A DNA stretch of 64,000 bases from AC-32 sp963772975 (GTDB lineage Bacteria; Actinomycetota; Thermoleophilia; Gaiellales; Gaiellaceae). The position numbers and the translations under genes are program-made. Positions 16,095 through 25,903 of this stretch are shown piece by piece. The stretch spans positions 21,769 to 85,768 of the forward strand of contig CAVYZH010000009.1 of the NCBI GenBank assembly GCA_963772975.1, given 5' to 3'. Below the pieces are notes generated by a model, which worked only from the letters and a program-made list of their open reading frames with translations, was not told the origin of the DNA and did not search any database. Position 1 is the first letter of the stretch. Every line of letters begins with the position of its first letter.

Positions 16095-16704
16095 GACTGC
16101 TTCACGGCCCGTCTTCGTCCTGACGGGGACGTCGGGTGAAGGCAAGAGCACCCTCGCGAAGCTGTTGGTCGAACGCATTCCGGAGCTCGCACTCGCCGTG
16201 TCCGCGACTACCCGGCCCCGGCGACCGGAGGAGGAGCACGGCCGCCACTACTGGTTCCTGAGCGACGAGGAGTTCGACCGCAAGCTGGCGGAGGGCGACT
16301 TCGTCGAGTGGGTCGAGCTGCCCTGGGGCGAGGGCTACCGCTCGGGAACGCTGTGGTCGGAGCTCGACCGGATCGTCGCCGAGGGCCGCTCGCCGGTGCT
16401 CGAGATCGAGACGAACGGCGCGCTCGCCGTGCGCGACCGGATCCCGGCCGCGATCACGATCTTCGTCACCGCGCCGAGCCGCGAGGAGCGCGAGCGACGG
16501 CTGCGGCGGCGCGCGACCGAGAGCGAGGGCGAGATCGACGAGCGGCTCGACATCGCCGAGCGGCAGCTCGAGCTCGCGCCGGAGTTCGACTACACGGTCG
16601 TGAACGACGACCGCGAGCGCGCTGTGGGCGAGCTCGAGGGCATCGTCCGCAGCGCACTGGACGGCGCAGGTACCATGCCCGCCCATGATCCATCCCCGCG
16701 TTGA
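16075..16704 (+). CDS. gmk: guanylate kinase
   Basis: Phosphorylates GMP to GDP. 209 residues with P-loop LTGTSGEGKSTLAK (here GTSGEGKS in place of the common GPSGxGKS). The GMP-binding part includes SATTRPRRPEEEHGRHYWFLSDEEF and then EWVELPWGEGYRSG, with the lid Arg residues later. TTG 16075 is the only canonical start ahead of the P-loop and sits within the mihF 3' end. Overlaps rpoZ by 20 bases. Confidence 0.94.
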   Translation: MASSTAETASRPVFVLTGTSGEGKSTLAKLLVERIPELALAVSATTRPRRPEEEHGRHYWFLSDEEFDRKLAEGDFVEWVELPWGEGYRSGTLWSELDRIVAEGRSPVLEIETNGALAVRDRIPAAITIFVTAPSREERERRLRRRATESEGEIDERLDIAERQLELAPEFDYTVVNDDRERAVGELEGIVRSALDGAGTMPAHDPSPR

Positions 16705-16915
16705 CGAACTGCTCGAGAACGTCGATTCCCGCTATGCGCTGGTGATCGTCGCCGCCAAGCGCGCGCGTCAGATCAACAACTACCACCACCAGCTCGGCGA
16801 GGGCACGTTCGACCAGTTCCTGCCCCCGCTGGTCGAGTCGCGCTCGAAGAACTACTTGACGATGTCCTTCGAGGAAATCTCGGAAGGCAAGATCAAGTAC
16901 ACCTACCCGAAGTAG
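16685..16915 (+). CDS. rpoZ: DNA-directed RNA polymerase omega subunit
   Basis: A 76-residue omega subunit: VDSRYALVIVAAKRARQINNY is the conserved helix that clamps the beta' C-terminus, and the C-terminal KNYLTMSFEEISEGKIKY is the typical actinobacterial ending. It assists assembly of RNA polymerase. ATG 16685 lies inside the gmk 3' end, so it is translationally coupled. Confidence 0.94.
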   Translation: MIHPRVDELLENVDSRYALVIVAAKRARQINNYHHQLGEGTFDQFLPPLVESRSKNYLTMSFEEISEGKIKYTYPK

Positions 16916-16919
16916 CGGA

Positions 16920-16940
16920 GGCCGCCGCCTGCTGGCGGCC
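16920..16940. terminator. bidirectional hairpin between rpoZ and the cupredoxin gene
   Basis: GGCCGCC (16920-16926) pairs perfectly with GGCGGCC (16934-16940) around a 7-base loop, 5 bases after the rpoZ stop and before the convergent cupredoxin stop. There is no T-run, so termination strength is uncertain. Confidence 0.5.
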
Positions 16941-16954
16941 CCTCGCGGTTGGTG

Positions 16955-17341
16955 TTACTTCGCGACCTTGAAGTCGCCGTGCATCTGGGCTTCGTGGTTC
17001 GAGCAGTAGAAGCTCCAGCTGCCGGGCTTGAGCGTCATCTCGACCGTCTTCGTGCCCATGAAGGCAGTACCGGTGAGGTGTTTCTCGAGCTTCGGCTTCG
17101 ACGGCTTCTCGCGCTCGACCGTGAAGTTGTGGTACGTCGAGCGGTCGGTGATCACGAACTTGTACGTGCCGGCCTTCAACGACTCGACCTTCTTTCCGCC
17201 CTTGGTGAGCTTGATCGAGTAGCCGGGGCCAACGACGCCTTTCAGCGTCGGCGTGGAGCTGTCGTGGCTGAACGCGCTCCCAGCCGCCGTCAGGGCGACG
17301 ACGGCGAGGAACGCGAGCGTCACGAGTGACTGCTTCCGCAT
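16955..17341 (-). CDS. secreted cupredoxin (plastocyanin-like copper protein)
   Basis: The 128-residue product from ATG 17341 (AGGAG 7 bases upstream) starts with a signal peptide, MRKQSLVTLAFLAVVALTAA. The type 1 copper ligands are in order: His in YHNF and then Cys, His and Met in the C-terminal FYCSNHEAQM loop. It should carry electrons or bind copper outside the membrane. The frame is open upstream to 17410, but that part overlaps the coaBC promoter region and lacks a signal-like sequence. It is convergent with rpoZ and divergent from coaBC. Confidence 0.87.
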   Translation of the reverse strand: MRKQSLVTLAFLAVVALTAAGSAFSHDSSTPTLKGVVGPGYSIKLTKGGKKVESLKAGTYKFVITDRSTYHNFTVEREKPSKPKLEKHLTGTAFMGTKTVEMTLKPGSWSFYCSNHEAQMHGDFKVAK

Positions 17342-17417
17342 GCGTCTCCTTTCGTTGACGCACTGACTACGGTCCCGTGGGATTCGCGGTTTGGGCCGCG
17401 GCGGGCACAATGTGCCG

Positions 17418-18574
17418 ATGGCTCGGGTTCTTCTCGGCGTGACCGGCGGAATTGCGGCCTACAAGGCCTGTGAGCTCGCGCGCCTGGTCGTGCGGGCGGG
17501 TCACGACGTGACACCGATCCTGACGCCCGAGGCCGAGAGCTTCGTCTCGGCGAAGACCTTCGAGGCGCTGGCGCGCCGCGAGGCGGCGCGCGAGCTCTAC
17601 CCGCACCTGATCGAGGCCGACCTCCTGGTAGTCGCGCCGCTCTCGGCGAACACGCTGGCCAAGCTCGCGCACGGGCTGGCCGACAACGTGCTGACGCAGA
17701 CCGCGCTGGCGTTCGAGGGCCCGGTCGTCGCCGCTCCGGCGATGAACCCACGCATGTGGCGCAGCGACGCTGTGCAGGCAAACGTCGAGCTCGTCAAGGC
17801 CCGCGGCGTCGAGCTGGTCGGTCCCGAGGAGGGCGACACAGCCGAGGGTGAGGTCGGCCTGGGGCGGATGAGCGAACCGGCGGCGATCTTCGAGCGCGTG
17901 GCCGCGAGCCTCGAGCGGCGCGAGCAGTTCCGCGGCCGGCGGGTGCTCGTGACCGCGGGCGGGACCCGTGAGCCGCTCGACGCGGTCCGCTTCCTCGGCA
18001 ACCGCTCGTCGGGACGGATGGGCGCGGCGCTCGCCGCCGAGGCTCGGCGGCGCGGGGCGGAGGTGACGCTCGTCGCGTCGAACCTCGCGGTGCCGATGCC
18101 CGTAGGAGTAGACGTGGTGGAGGCGCCGACAGCCGAGGACGTTGCCCGCGAGACGCTCGCCCGCGGCGACGCGGACGTGGTCGTGATGGCCGCCGCAGTG
18201 GCCGACTACCGGCCGGCGTCCGCAGATGAAGGCAAGCGGCCGAAGGACGACGAGCCCTGGACGGTGACGCTCGAGCCGACGACCGACGTCCTGCGCGAGC
18301 TGGGCTCGCGGCGCACGAACGGGCAGCTGCTCGTCGGCTTCGCGGCCGACCGCGGCGAGCGCGGCCTCGAGCGCGCGCGCGAGAAGCTCGGCAACAAGCG
18401 GGCCGACCTGATCGTCTTCAACGATGTGGGGCGCGACGACATCGGCTTCGACTCGGCCGAGAACGAGATCGTGCTGGTCTCGGCCGGCGGCGAACGGCGA
18501 ATCGAGAAGGCCGCGAAGGAGCGCATCGCGGCGGCGATCCTCGACGAGGTGGCTGCCCGACTCGAAGGAGACGC

Positions 18575-18590
<16 letters not shown>
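17418..18590 (+). CDS. coaBC: bifunctional phosphopantothenoylcysteine decarboxylase / phosphopantothenate-cysteine ligase
   Basis: Catalyses two steps of coenzyme A synthesis. The 390 residues carry an N-terminal FMN decarboxylase (CoaC: LLGVTGGIAAYKACELAR, NTLAKLAHGLADNVLTQ, and the substrate motif APAMNPRMW). The C-terminal CTP-dependent ligase (CoaB) has VLVTAGGTREPLDAVRFLGN and SSGRMG. ATG 17418 gives the family N-terminus; an in-frame GTG at 17391 is less likely. A CACAAT hexamer at 17406-17411 may be its -10. Its end overlaps the MoxR gene by 16 bases. Confidence 0.95.
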
Positions 18591-19536
<946 letters not shown>

Positions 19537-19540
<4 letters not shown>

Positions 19541-20724
19541 CCCGGCGCGGTCGTCTCGCCCTCGCTCTGGGCGCGACGACCTATCTTGCTGCCTGGGCCT
19601 TCGGCTCGAAGATCCTCTACCCGGTCGGGATCGGGCTGCCGGTGGCGGTGCTGCTCGCCTGGCTGTGGACGGCGCTGGCGAACCGGCCGCTGCGGATCCG
19701 GCGGACGCTTGCCTCGGGCGAGCGGCTCGAGGGCGAGGACGTCGAGGTCACCGTGCGGCTCGACTCGGAGCACCGGCTCGTGCCCGCGCGCTGGACGCTG
19801 CGCGAGCGGATCGGGAAGTTCGGCGAGATCGCCACGCCCGTCGGCGCGACCGGGTACGCGCGCTACGTGCTCGACCAGCTGCCGCGCGGCCGCTACGAGT
19901 TCGAGAGCTCGGTCGCGGTGATCGAGGACCCGTTCGGCCTCGAGCGCGTCGAGCAACCGCTCGAATCACCGGGAGCGCTGCTCGTCTACCCACGCCTGGT
20001 CGAGCTCGACCGGCTCTTCTCCGAGAGCGGCACCCGCTCGCACGACGGCCGGCGGCTGCTGCTGCGGCGGCCCTCCGGCTTCGACCTGCACAGCGTGCGC
20101 GACTACGAGCATGGCGACTCGCTGCGCAAGGTGCACTGGCGCTCGACGGCGCGGCGCGGGCAGCTGATGGTCAAGGAGCTCGAGGACTCGCCGCGCGACG
20201 AGGTCGCGGTGGTGCTCGACGCCGATCCGGAGGCGGTCGTTGGCGGGAGCTTCGACGTGCAGGTGCGGGCGGCGGGGTCGCTCCTGCTCTCGCACGTTCG
20301 GCGCGGGCGGCGCGCGGTGCTGGTCGTCAACGGCGCACGCGCGGAGCTGCAGGGCGTGCGCTCGGCGGAGGGAGACTGGCGGCAGGCGCTCGACCTGCTT
20401 GCCGCCGTCGAGCCCGAGCCAGGCCCGCCGCTGGCCGCGGTGCTCGCCGATCAGTCGAGCGCGGTCGCTCGGTCGCTCGAGCTGGCCGTGGTGACGGCCT
20501 CACTCGCCCCGCGCCTCGTGGAGCGGCTCGTCGAGCGCGCGCTCGCCAGCGGCAGCGTCTCACTTGTCTTCGTCGACCCGTCGAGCTTCGCAGGAGCGGC
20601 CCCGAAACCGCTGCCCGAGCTCCTGCGCCTCCAGGCAGCGGGCGTCGCAGTGGCTGTGGTGCGCGACGGCGACGACCTGGCCGAGCGGCTCGGCGGGGCC
20701 GAGGTGGAGGCAGCGCATGGGTAG
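19537..20724 (+). CDS. DUF58 domain membrane protein
   Basis: A 395-residue protein with one or two N-terminal membrane segments (residues 5-45), a beta-rich middle and the DUF58 core. The core signature is FDLHSVRDYEHGDSLRKVHWRSTAR near residue 180. Its C-terminal part resembles a von Willebrand A-like fold. ATG 19537 overlaps the MoxR stop (ATGA). DUF58 proteins are the usual partners of MoxR ATPases; exact function unknown. Confidence 0.9.
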
Positions 20725-22975
20725 GGCCTTGCTCGTCGCCGGGCTCGGCGCGCCGCTGCTCGCCTGGAGCTGGATGAACCTCGAGAGCGGGCGTGACGCG
20801 GGGCAGGCGACGCTCGTGGTCCTGCTCGCGATCGCCGCCGCGCTCGTCCGGCCCCGGAGGGCGCGGATCGCGGCCTGCGTGATCGCGCTGCTCCTCACCG
20901 GCGCGATCGCCTTCGGCGTCGGGCACGTCTGGGCGCTGCCCGGCCGTATGCTCTCGCGCTTCGGCAGCGGCTTCCTCGAGTTCTACGACTACCAGATCCC
21001 GTTCGACCCGGCCGCGCACCCACGCATGCACGGCGTGCTGTTGGTCGCGCTGTTCGCGTTCACGCTCGCCTTTGCGCTGGCGGTGGTCGCTCGCCGGCCG
21101 GGTCTTGCCGCGATCGCGCTGGTGGTCGGCGTCGGATGGCCGGGGACGTTGCTCCCGGGCCACGACCTGTTGCGCGGGTGCCTGCTACTGGTCGCCGTGC
21201 TCGCGACGGTGGTGGTACTCAGGCCGGGCCCGGTGCGCGGAGTCGGCCCGGCGCTGGCCGCGGGCACGCTCGTCCTGCTGGCGGCGCTCGCCGCGACCAG
21301 CTCGCCCGCATTCGCCAAGCGCGCCTTCATCGACTGGCAGCACTGGGACCCGTACACGAAGCCGGCGAAGCCGGTCGACGTCTCCTACGTCTGGAACTCG
21401 AGCTACAGCGGGCTCACCTTCCACGGCAAGCCGACGACCGTCATCCGCGTGAAGGCCGGGCCGGAGACCCACTACTGGCGCGTATCGGTGTTGAACACCG
21501 TCGAGCACGGGACGTGGTTCGAGGAGATCTCACCCGTGTTCGGCGACCCGCCGGTGCCGCTGGGCCAGGCTGGGCTCGTGCCGCCGCGCGAGCTCCGGCA
21601 GGACGGCTGGGACGAGCAGCACGTGACGATCGAGGCCTTGCGCGACCACCGGCTGCCGGGCGGCAGCGACCCTGTTCGCTTCGAGCCCGGCGACGGCGTC
21701 GGCAGCGTCTCGTACGACCCGACCGGGGTGGCGTTCGCCGAGGATGCCCTCTCGCGGGGGGACACCTTCGATGTCTGGAGCTACGCGCCGAGACCGACGC
21801 CGGCGCAGCTCGCGGCGTCGAAGCCGATCTATTCGGGCCCGATCGTCGCGCCGGACGAGGAATACCGCGAGGTGGAGCCGCGCGTCTACCCGAGGCTGTT
21901 CGGTAAGCCGGACCGCGCGGCCTACGTTCACTACCTGATGACCGACTTTGCGCGGGCCGGCGAGCTTCGGCCGTTCGCGCGGCTCGCGGCGCTCGCCGAG
22001 GACGTGGCCGGCGGTGCGCGCAGCCCGTACGCCGCGGCGATCGCGCTCGAGCAGTGGTTCCGCTTCGGCGGCGGGTTCGTCTACGACCAGCATCCGCCCA
22101 AGCCGCCGGCCGGAGTCGCTCCGCTTGACGACTTCGTTGCGAACACGAAGCGCGGCTACTGCCAGCACTTCGCGGGGGCGATGGCGCTGATGCTCCGCTA
22201 CCTCGGGATCCCGTCGCGCGTTGCCGTCGGGTTCGCGAGCGGGAACTATCGGCACGGCGAGTGGGTCGTCTCCGACCGCGACGCGCACATGTGGGTCGAG
22301 GTCTGGTTCCGCGGCTGGGGCTGGGTGCCGTTCGACCCGACGCCGGGGCGGGGTGGCCTCGCGGGCTCGTACTCGGCCTCGTCGCCGAGCTTCGACGTCA
22401 CTGCCGCGGCCGCCGTCCTTGCCGGGAAGAAAGGATTTCCGAAGTTCGGGAACACGCTGGCGAACACGCTCGGCTTCGGGACGAAGGCCCGTACCTCGCC
22501 CGACGTGCCGGTGCCCGGGGCTCCTGCGACGGGGTCGGTCTCGACGAGCGGTCACCGGCGCGACTGGGGGATCCTGCGCTTGCTGGCCCTGGCGATCGCG
22601 GGCGCGGTCGTCCTGCTCGTGCTGGCGAAGTTGCTGCGCCGTGGCTCGCGCTTCCTGACGCGTGACCCGCGGCGGCTGGCCGGCGCCTGCCGTGCCGAGC
22701 TCCGCGACTTCCTCCTCGACCAGGGCGTGGATGTGCCGGCCAGCGCGACCCTGCGCGAGCTGGCGGCGCTCGTCGAGTCCGAGTTCCGGGTCGAGGCGGG
22801 CGCGTTCGGCCTGCACGCGACGGCCGCGCGCTTCGCACCGGGCGTCGGCGCCCGCGAGGCGGCTCGCGCGATGCGGCGCGACCTGCGGGCGCTGCGGCGC
22901 GGGATGCGGCGGACGCTCAGCCGCTCGGAACGGGTTCGCGGCCTGCTCTCGCTTCGCTCGCTGGGGCTGGCTTAG
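20717..22975 (+). CDS. transglutaminase-like membrane protein (TgpA family)
   Basis: 752 residues: about six N-terminal membrane helices (to about residue 200), an extracytoplasmic part, then a transglutaminase-like core. The Cys-His-Asp triad sits at about C482 (KRGYCQHFAGAMALML), H522 (DRDAHMWVEVW) and D539 (WVPFDPTPG). Another transmembrane helix (about 615-640) and a cytoplasmic DUF4129-like tail follow. ATG 20717 overlaps the DUF58 stop by 8 bases. This is the third member of the MoxR-DUF58-TgpA unit. Substrate unknown, probably envelope protein or peptide. Confidence 0.9.
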   Translation: MGRALLVAGLGAPLLAWSWMNLESGRDAGQATLVVLLAIAAALVRPRRARIAACVIALLLTGAIAFGVGHVWALPGRMLSRFGSGFLEFYDYQIPFDPAAHPRMHGVLLVALFAFTLAFALAVVARRPGLAAIALVVGVGWPGTLLPGHDLLRGCLLLVAVLATVVVLRPGPVRGVGPALAAGTLVLLAALAATSSPAFAKRAFIDWQHWDPYTKPAKPVDVSYVWNSSYSGLTFHGKPTTVIRVKAGPETHYWRVSVLNTVEHGTWFEEISPVFGDPPVPLGQAGLVPPRELRQDGWDEQHVTIEALRDHRLPGGSDPVRFEPGDGVGSVSYDPTGVAFAEDALSRGDTFDVWSYAPRPTPAQLAASKPIYSGPIVAPDEEYREVEPRVYPRLFGKPDRAAYVHYLMTDFARAGELRPFARLAALAEDVAGGARSPYAAAIALEQWFRFGGGFVYDQHPPKPPAGVAPLDDFVANTKRGYCQHFAGAMALMLRYLGIPSRVAVGFASGNYRHGEWVVSDRDAHMWVEVWFRGWGWVPFDPTPGRGGLAGSYSASSPSFDVTAAAAVLAGKKGFPKFGNTLANTLGFGTKARTSPDVPVPGAPATGSVSTSGHRRDWGILRLLALAIAGAVVLLVLAKLLRRGSRFLTRDPRRLAGACRAELRDFLLDQGVDVPASATLRELAALVESEFRVEAGAFGLHATAARFAPGVGAREAARAMRRDLRALRRGMRRTLSRSERVRGLLSLRSLGLA

Positions 22976-23016
22976 CCCTCGGCTGGAGTGGGCAGGTCCG
23001 CTTCACTTAGAGCGCG

Positions 23017-23367
23017 ATGAGCGAGACCTTCGATCTCTTCCAGCAGGGCCGGGCGCACCTTCAGAAAGGCCGCGCCGCTCAGGCGACGGTGGCACTCGAG
23101 AAAGCGAAGCGGCGCGAGCCGGAGAAGGCCTCGATTCGCGAAGCGCTCGGGATCGCGTACTTCCGGATCCACCGCTACGCCGAGGCCGAGTCGGAGTTCC
23201 GGAAGATGCTCGAGCTCGCGCCGGTGGACGACTACGCCCACTATGCGCTCGGCCGCTGCCTCGAGAAGCAGGGCCGCGAGCAGGAGGCGAACGGGCACTA
23301 CAAGCTCGCGAGCTCGCTCAGGCCGGGCGAGGCCGCGTACGCCTCGCGCATCCGCGACCTCGACTGA
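23017..23367 (+). CDS. tetratricopeptide repeat protein
   Basis: A 116-residue soluble protein built of about three TPR helical pairs (FQQGRAHLQKGRAAQATVALEKAKRRE; IREALGIAYFRIHRYAEAESEFRKMLEL; DYAHYALGRCLEKQGREQEANGHYKLAS). TPR proteins are protein-protein adaptors. Nothing indicates the partner. It lies 41 bases after the TgpA gene and may be co-transcribed. Confidence 0.85.
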   Translation: MSETFDLFQQGRAHLQKGRAAQATVALEKAKRREPEKASIREALGIAYFRIHRYAEAESEFRKMLELAPVDDYAHYALGRCLEKQGREQEANGHYKLASSLRPGEAAYASRIRDLD

Positions 23368-23395
23368 CCGCCGCGCTGCAGCTGGGGCGAACGCT

Positions 23396-23454
23396 CGGGG
23401 ACTGTCCCCGGCGCCCCGCCGAAACGGTCAGGGCTGGTCACACGAATGTGTGAC
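23396..23454. other. two perfect hairpins in the 212-base space between the TPR and pilB genes
   Basis: CGGGGAC-T-GTCCCCG (23396-23410) and GTCACAC-GAAT-GTGTGAC (23437-23454) are both perfect inverted repeats. They lie in the gap 23368-23579 between two convergent genes. No coding sequence is credible here. They may serve as terminators or be parts of a dispersed palindromic repeat; no second copy was found in this window. Confidence 0.5.
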
Positions 23455-23579
23455 TTCTTGTCCACAGGCATGGCTCGACCGGACGGTTTTCGGCACGGTC
23501 GCCAAACGTCGGCGAGGCAAGATCGGCCTGGGTGCCGCGCGGCTCGTGCCGCAACGCCGCCAGGCCGCAGCGTGCGCTA

Positions 23580-25274
23580 CTAGCCGAGCCGGTCGCCGGT
23601 CACGCGGCGGATCTCGTCGAGCGAGGAGACGCCCTCGAGACAGAGCCGCATGCCGTCCTGGCGCAGGGTGGTCATCCCTTCGCGCACGGCGGCGTCGAAG
23701 ATCTGATCCGTCGGTGCGCCCACCAGCAGCCGGATCTCGCTGGTGACCGGCATCACCTCGTAGAGCGCGACCCGTCCGCGGTAGCCGGTGCCGACGCAGC
23801 GCCCGCAGCCCTTCGAGTGGTGCAGGTAGACCTCGCCCTTGCGCTCGAGCATCCCCATCGCCTCGAGCTCCTCGTCGGTCGGCCAGTATGACTCGCGGCA
23901 GTCGGTGCAGAGCCGCCGGGCAAGCCGCTGCGCGACGATGCAGTTGACCGCGTTTGCCAGCAGGCCGGGCTCGACTCCCATGTCCTTCAGCCGCTCGATG
24001 GCGCTCGCCGCGTTGTGCGCGTGGACGGTGGTGAGCACGAGGTGACCGGTCATGCCGGCTTGCATCGCGATCGCGGCCGTCTCCTCGTCGCGAATCTCGC
24101 CGACCAGCAGCACGTCGGGATCGGAGCGCAGGATCGTGCGCAGCCCGCGCGCGAAGGTGAGGCCGCTCTTCGGCGAGATCTCGATGTGGTTGATCCCACG
24201 AATCTGGTCCTCGACCGGGTCCTCGATCGTCATCACCACGTGTCCCGGGTCGTTGAGCAGGTGCAGCGCCGTGTAGAGGGTCGTCGTCTTGCCGGAGCCC
24301 GTCGGGCCACACACGACGACCGCCCCGTACGGCTGGCGGATCGCCTTCTCGAAATGCTCGCGGGCCGCGTCGGTCATGCCGAGCTCTCCGAGATCGGGCT
24401 TCGAGACGGCGCGGTGCATGATCCGGAGCACGACCTGCTCGCCGTACGTCGTCGGCATGATCGCGATGCGCAGGTCGAGCGGGTTGCCGTGGAAGCGGAT
24501 CGACACGCGGCCGTCCTGAGGTGCGCGGCGCTCGGCGATGTCCAGGTTGCCCATGATCTTCAGGCGGCTGATGACACCGAGCTGCATCTGCTTCGGGATC
24601 AGCGCCACGGGCCGCGTGACGCCGTCGATCCGCGCGCGGACGATCATGTCGTCCTCCTGCGGCTCGAAGTGGATGTCGGAGGCGCCGTCCTCGATCGCCT
24701 GCGCGAGCGTCGCGTGAACGAGCTTCACCGCCGGCGTGTCGTCGCTCGACTCCGCGATGTCCTCGCGCTGGGCGATCGGGTCAAAGGTGAGCTCCGGAGC
24801 CTCGACGTCGGTGTCGACGACCTCGATTTGCGTACGGTAGAGCTTCTTGATCGTCCGCTCGAGGTCCGAAGGCTCAGAGACGGCGAGTCGCACGTTGTGC
24901 CCGAGTGCCAGGCGCAGGTCGTCGGCGCGGCCGACGTCGGTCGGGTCGGCGACCGCTACGAGCAGCAGGTCCTTGCTGACGAACCGCACCGGCACGGCCT
25001 GGTAGCGGAACGCGAGCTCCTTCTGCAGCAGCATCGCCGCCTTGAGGTCGAGGTCGGTCTCCGCCAGGTCGACGTACTCGAGCCCGTTCTGGTCGGCGAG
25101 CGCCTTGGCGAGGTCCTGGGCCGTCACCCACCCGTGCCCGACGACGATCTCGCCGAGCCGCTTGCCGGTCAGCTGCTGCTCCTCGAACGACTGCTTGACC
25201 TGGTCCACGGTCAGCAGGCCGCGGTTGATCAGCAGCGAGCCGAGGTGTTGCCAGGGAAGGTGGGCCGCTTCCAC
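23580..25274 (-). CDS. pilB: type IV pilus / type II secretion assembly ATPase (PilB/GspE family)
   Basis: 564 residues from GTG 25274; the longer frame runs antisense through dtd and is not real. The N-terminal MshEN/GspE-N domain (LGSLLINRGLLTVDQVKQSF, GKRLGEIVV) is followed by the secretion ATPase. Walker A is GPTGSGKTTTLYTAL (about 323-337), with Asp box TIEDPVEDQI and Walker B DPDVLLVGEIRDEETA. The zinc-binding pairs are CTDC and CGRC near 454 and 487. It powers pilus or pseudopilus assembly, yet no other pil or gsp gene is in the window. Divergent from dtd with only 30 bases between starts. Confidence 0.9.
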   Translation of the reverse strand: MEAAHLPWQHLGSLLINRGLLTVDQVKQSFEEQQLTGKRLGEIVVGHGWVTAQDLAKALADQNGLEYVDLAETDLDLKAAMLLQKELAFRYQAVPVRFVSKDLLLVAVADPTDVGRADDLRLALGHNVRLAVSEPSDLERTIKKLYRTQIEVVDTDVEAPELTFDPIAQREDIAESSDDTPAVKLVHATLAQAIEDGASDIHFEPQEDDMIVRARIDGVTRPVALIPKQMQLGVISRLKIMGNLDIAERRAPQDGRVSIRFHGNPLDLRIAIMPTTYGEQVVLRIMHRAVSKPDLGELGMTDAAREHFEKAIRQPYGAVVVCGPTGSGKTTTLYTALHLLNDPGHVVMTIEDPVEDQIRGINHIEISPKSGLTFARGLRTILRSDPDVLLVGEIRDEETAAIAMQAGMTGHLVLTTVHAHNAASAIERLKDMGVEPGLLANAVNCIVAQRLARRLCTDCRESYWPTDEELEAMGMLERKGEVYLHHSKGCGRCVGTGYRGRVALYEVMPVTSEIRLLVGAPTDQIFDAAVREGMTTLRQDGMRLCLEGVSSLDEIRRVTGDRLG

Positions 25275-25304
25275 TTCGCTTGTATCGTCATTTCCGAGGC
25301 AGAA

Positions 25305-25790
25305 GTGAAGGCCGTGGTGCAGCGGGTGTCGAAAGCGAGCGTGACGGTGCGCGGGGAGCCGGTCGGCGAGATCGGCCCGGGCCTTTGCGTGCTGCTCGGC
25401 GTGGCGCGTGGCGATGGGGCCGCCGAGGCGCAGCGGCTGGCCGAAAAGGTGGCGCGGCTGCGGATCTTCGAGGACGACGGGGGCCGCTTCGACCGCTCGC
25501 TGCTCGACGTCGGCGGCGAGGCGCTCGTCGTCTCGCAGTTCACGCTGCTCGCCGATACGGCGAAAGGCAGCCGGCCGAGCTTCGGCGAGGCGGCGCCGCC
25601 GGAAGAGGCGGGGCCGCTCTACGAGGCGTTCTGCGAGGCGCTGCGCGCGCAGGGCGTGCGGGTCGCGACCGGCGTCTTCGGCGCGGGGATGGCCGTCGAG
25701 CTCGTCAACGACGGCCCGGTCACGATTGTGCTCAAGGTCCAATCGGCAGAGCAGCCGAGATGTCGCCACTCGGGATCGCCCAGACGCTGA
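25305..25790 (+). CDS. dtd: D-aminoacyl-tRNA deacylase
   Basis: Removes D-amino acids wrongly attached to tRNA. GTG 25305 gives the standard start MKAVVQRVSKASVTV. The catalytic motif SQFTLLAD and the cross-subunit gate NDGPVTIVL are present. At 161 residues it is about 12 longer than usual because of a C-terminal extension (AEQPRCRHSGSPRR). It is divergent from pilB, and the 30-base gap must hold both promoters or starts. Confidence 0.93.
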   Translation: MKAVVQRVSKASVTVRGEPVGEIGPGLCVLLGVARGDGAAEAQRLAEKVARLRIFEDDGGRFDRSLLDVGGEALVVSQFTLLADTAKGSRPSFGEAAPPEEAGPLYEAFCEALRAQGVRVATGVFGAGMAVELVNDGPVTIVLKVQSAEQPRCRHSGSPRR

Positions 25791-25903
25791 TCTGCAGCGC
25801 GTTGCACCGGACAGCAGCCCCGCCAGCGGTACCCAGTACCGAGCCTAATATCGACTGTTATAACTCGCCGCCACGAGGGCAGGACGCAACGAAGGAGGGG
25901 AGC

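Noticed and set aside
25275..25769. N-terminal extension of PilB by 165 codons
   Set aside because: It is antisense to dtd and low in sequence character; GTG 25274 gives the normal PilB length.
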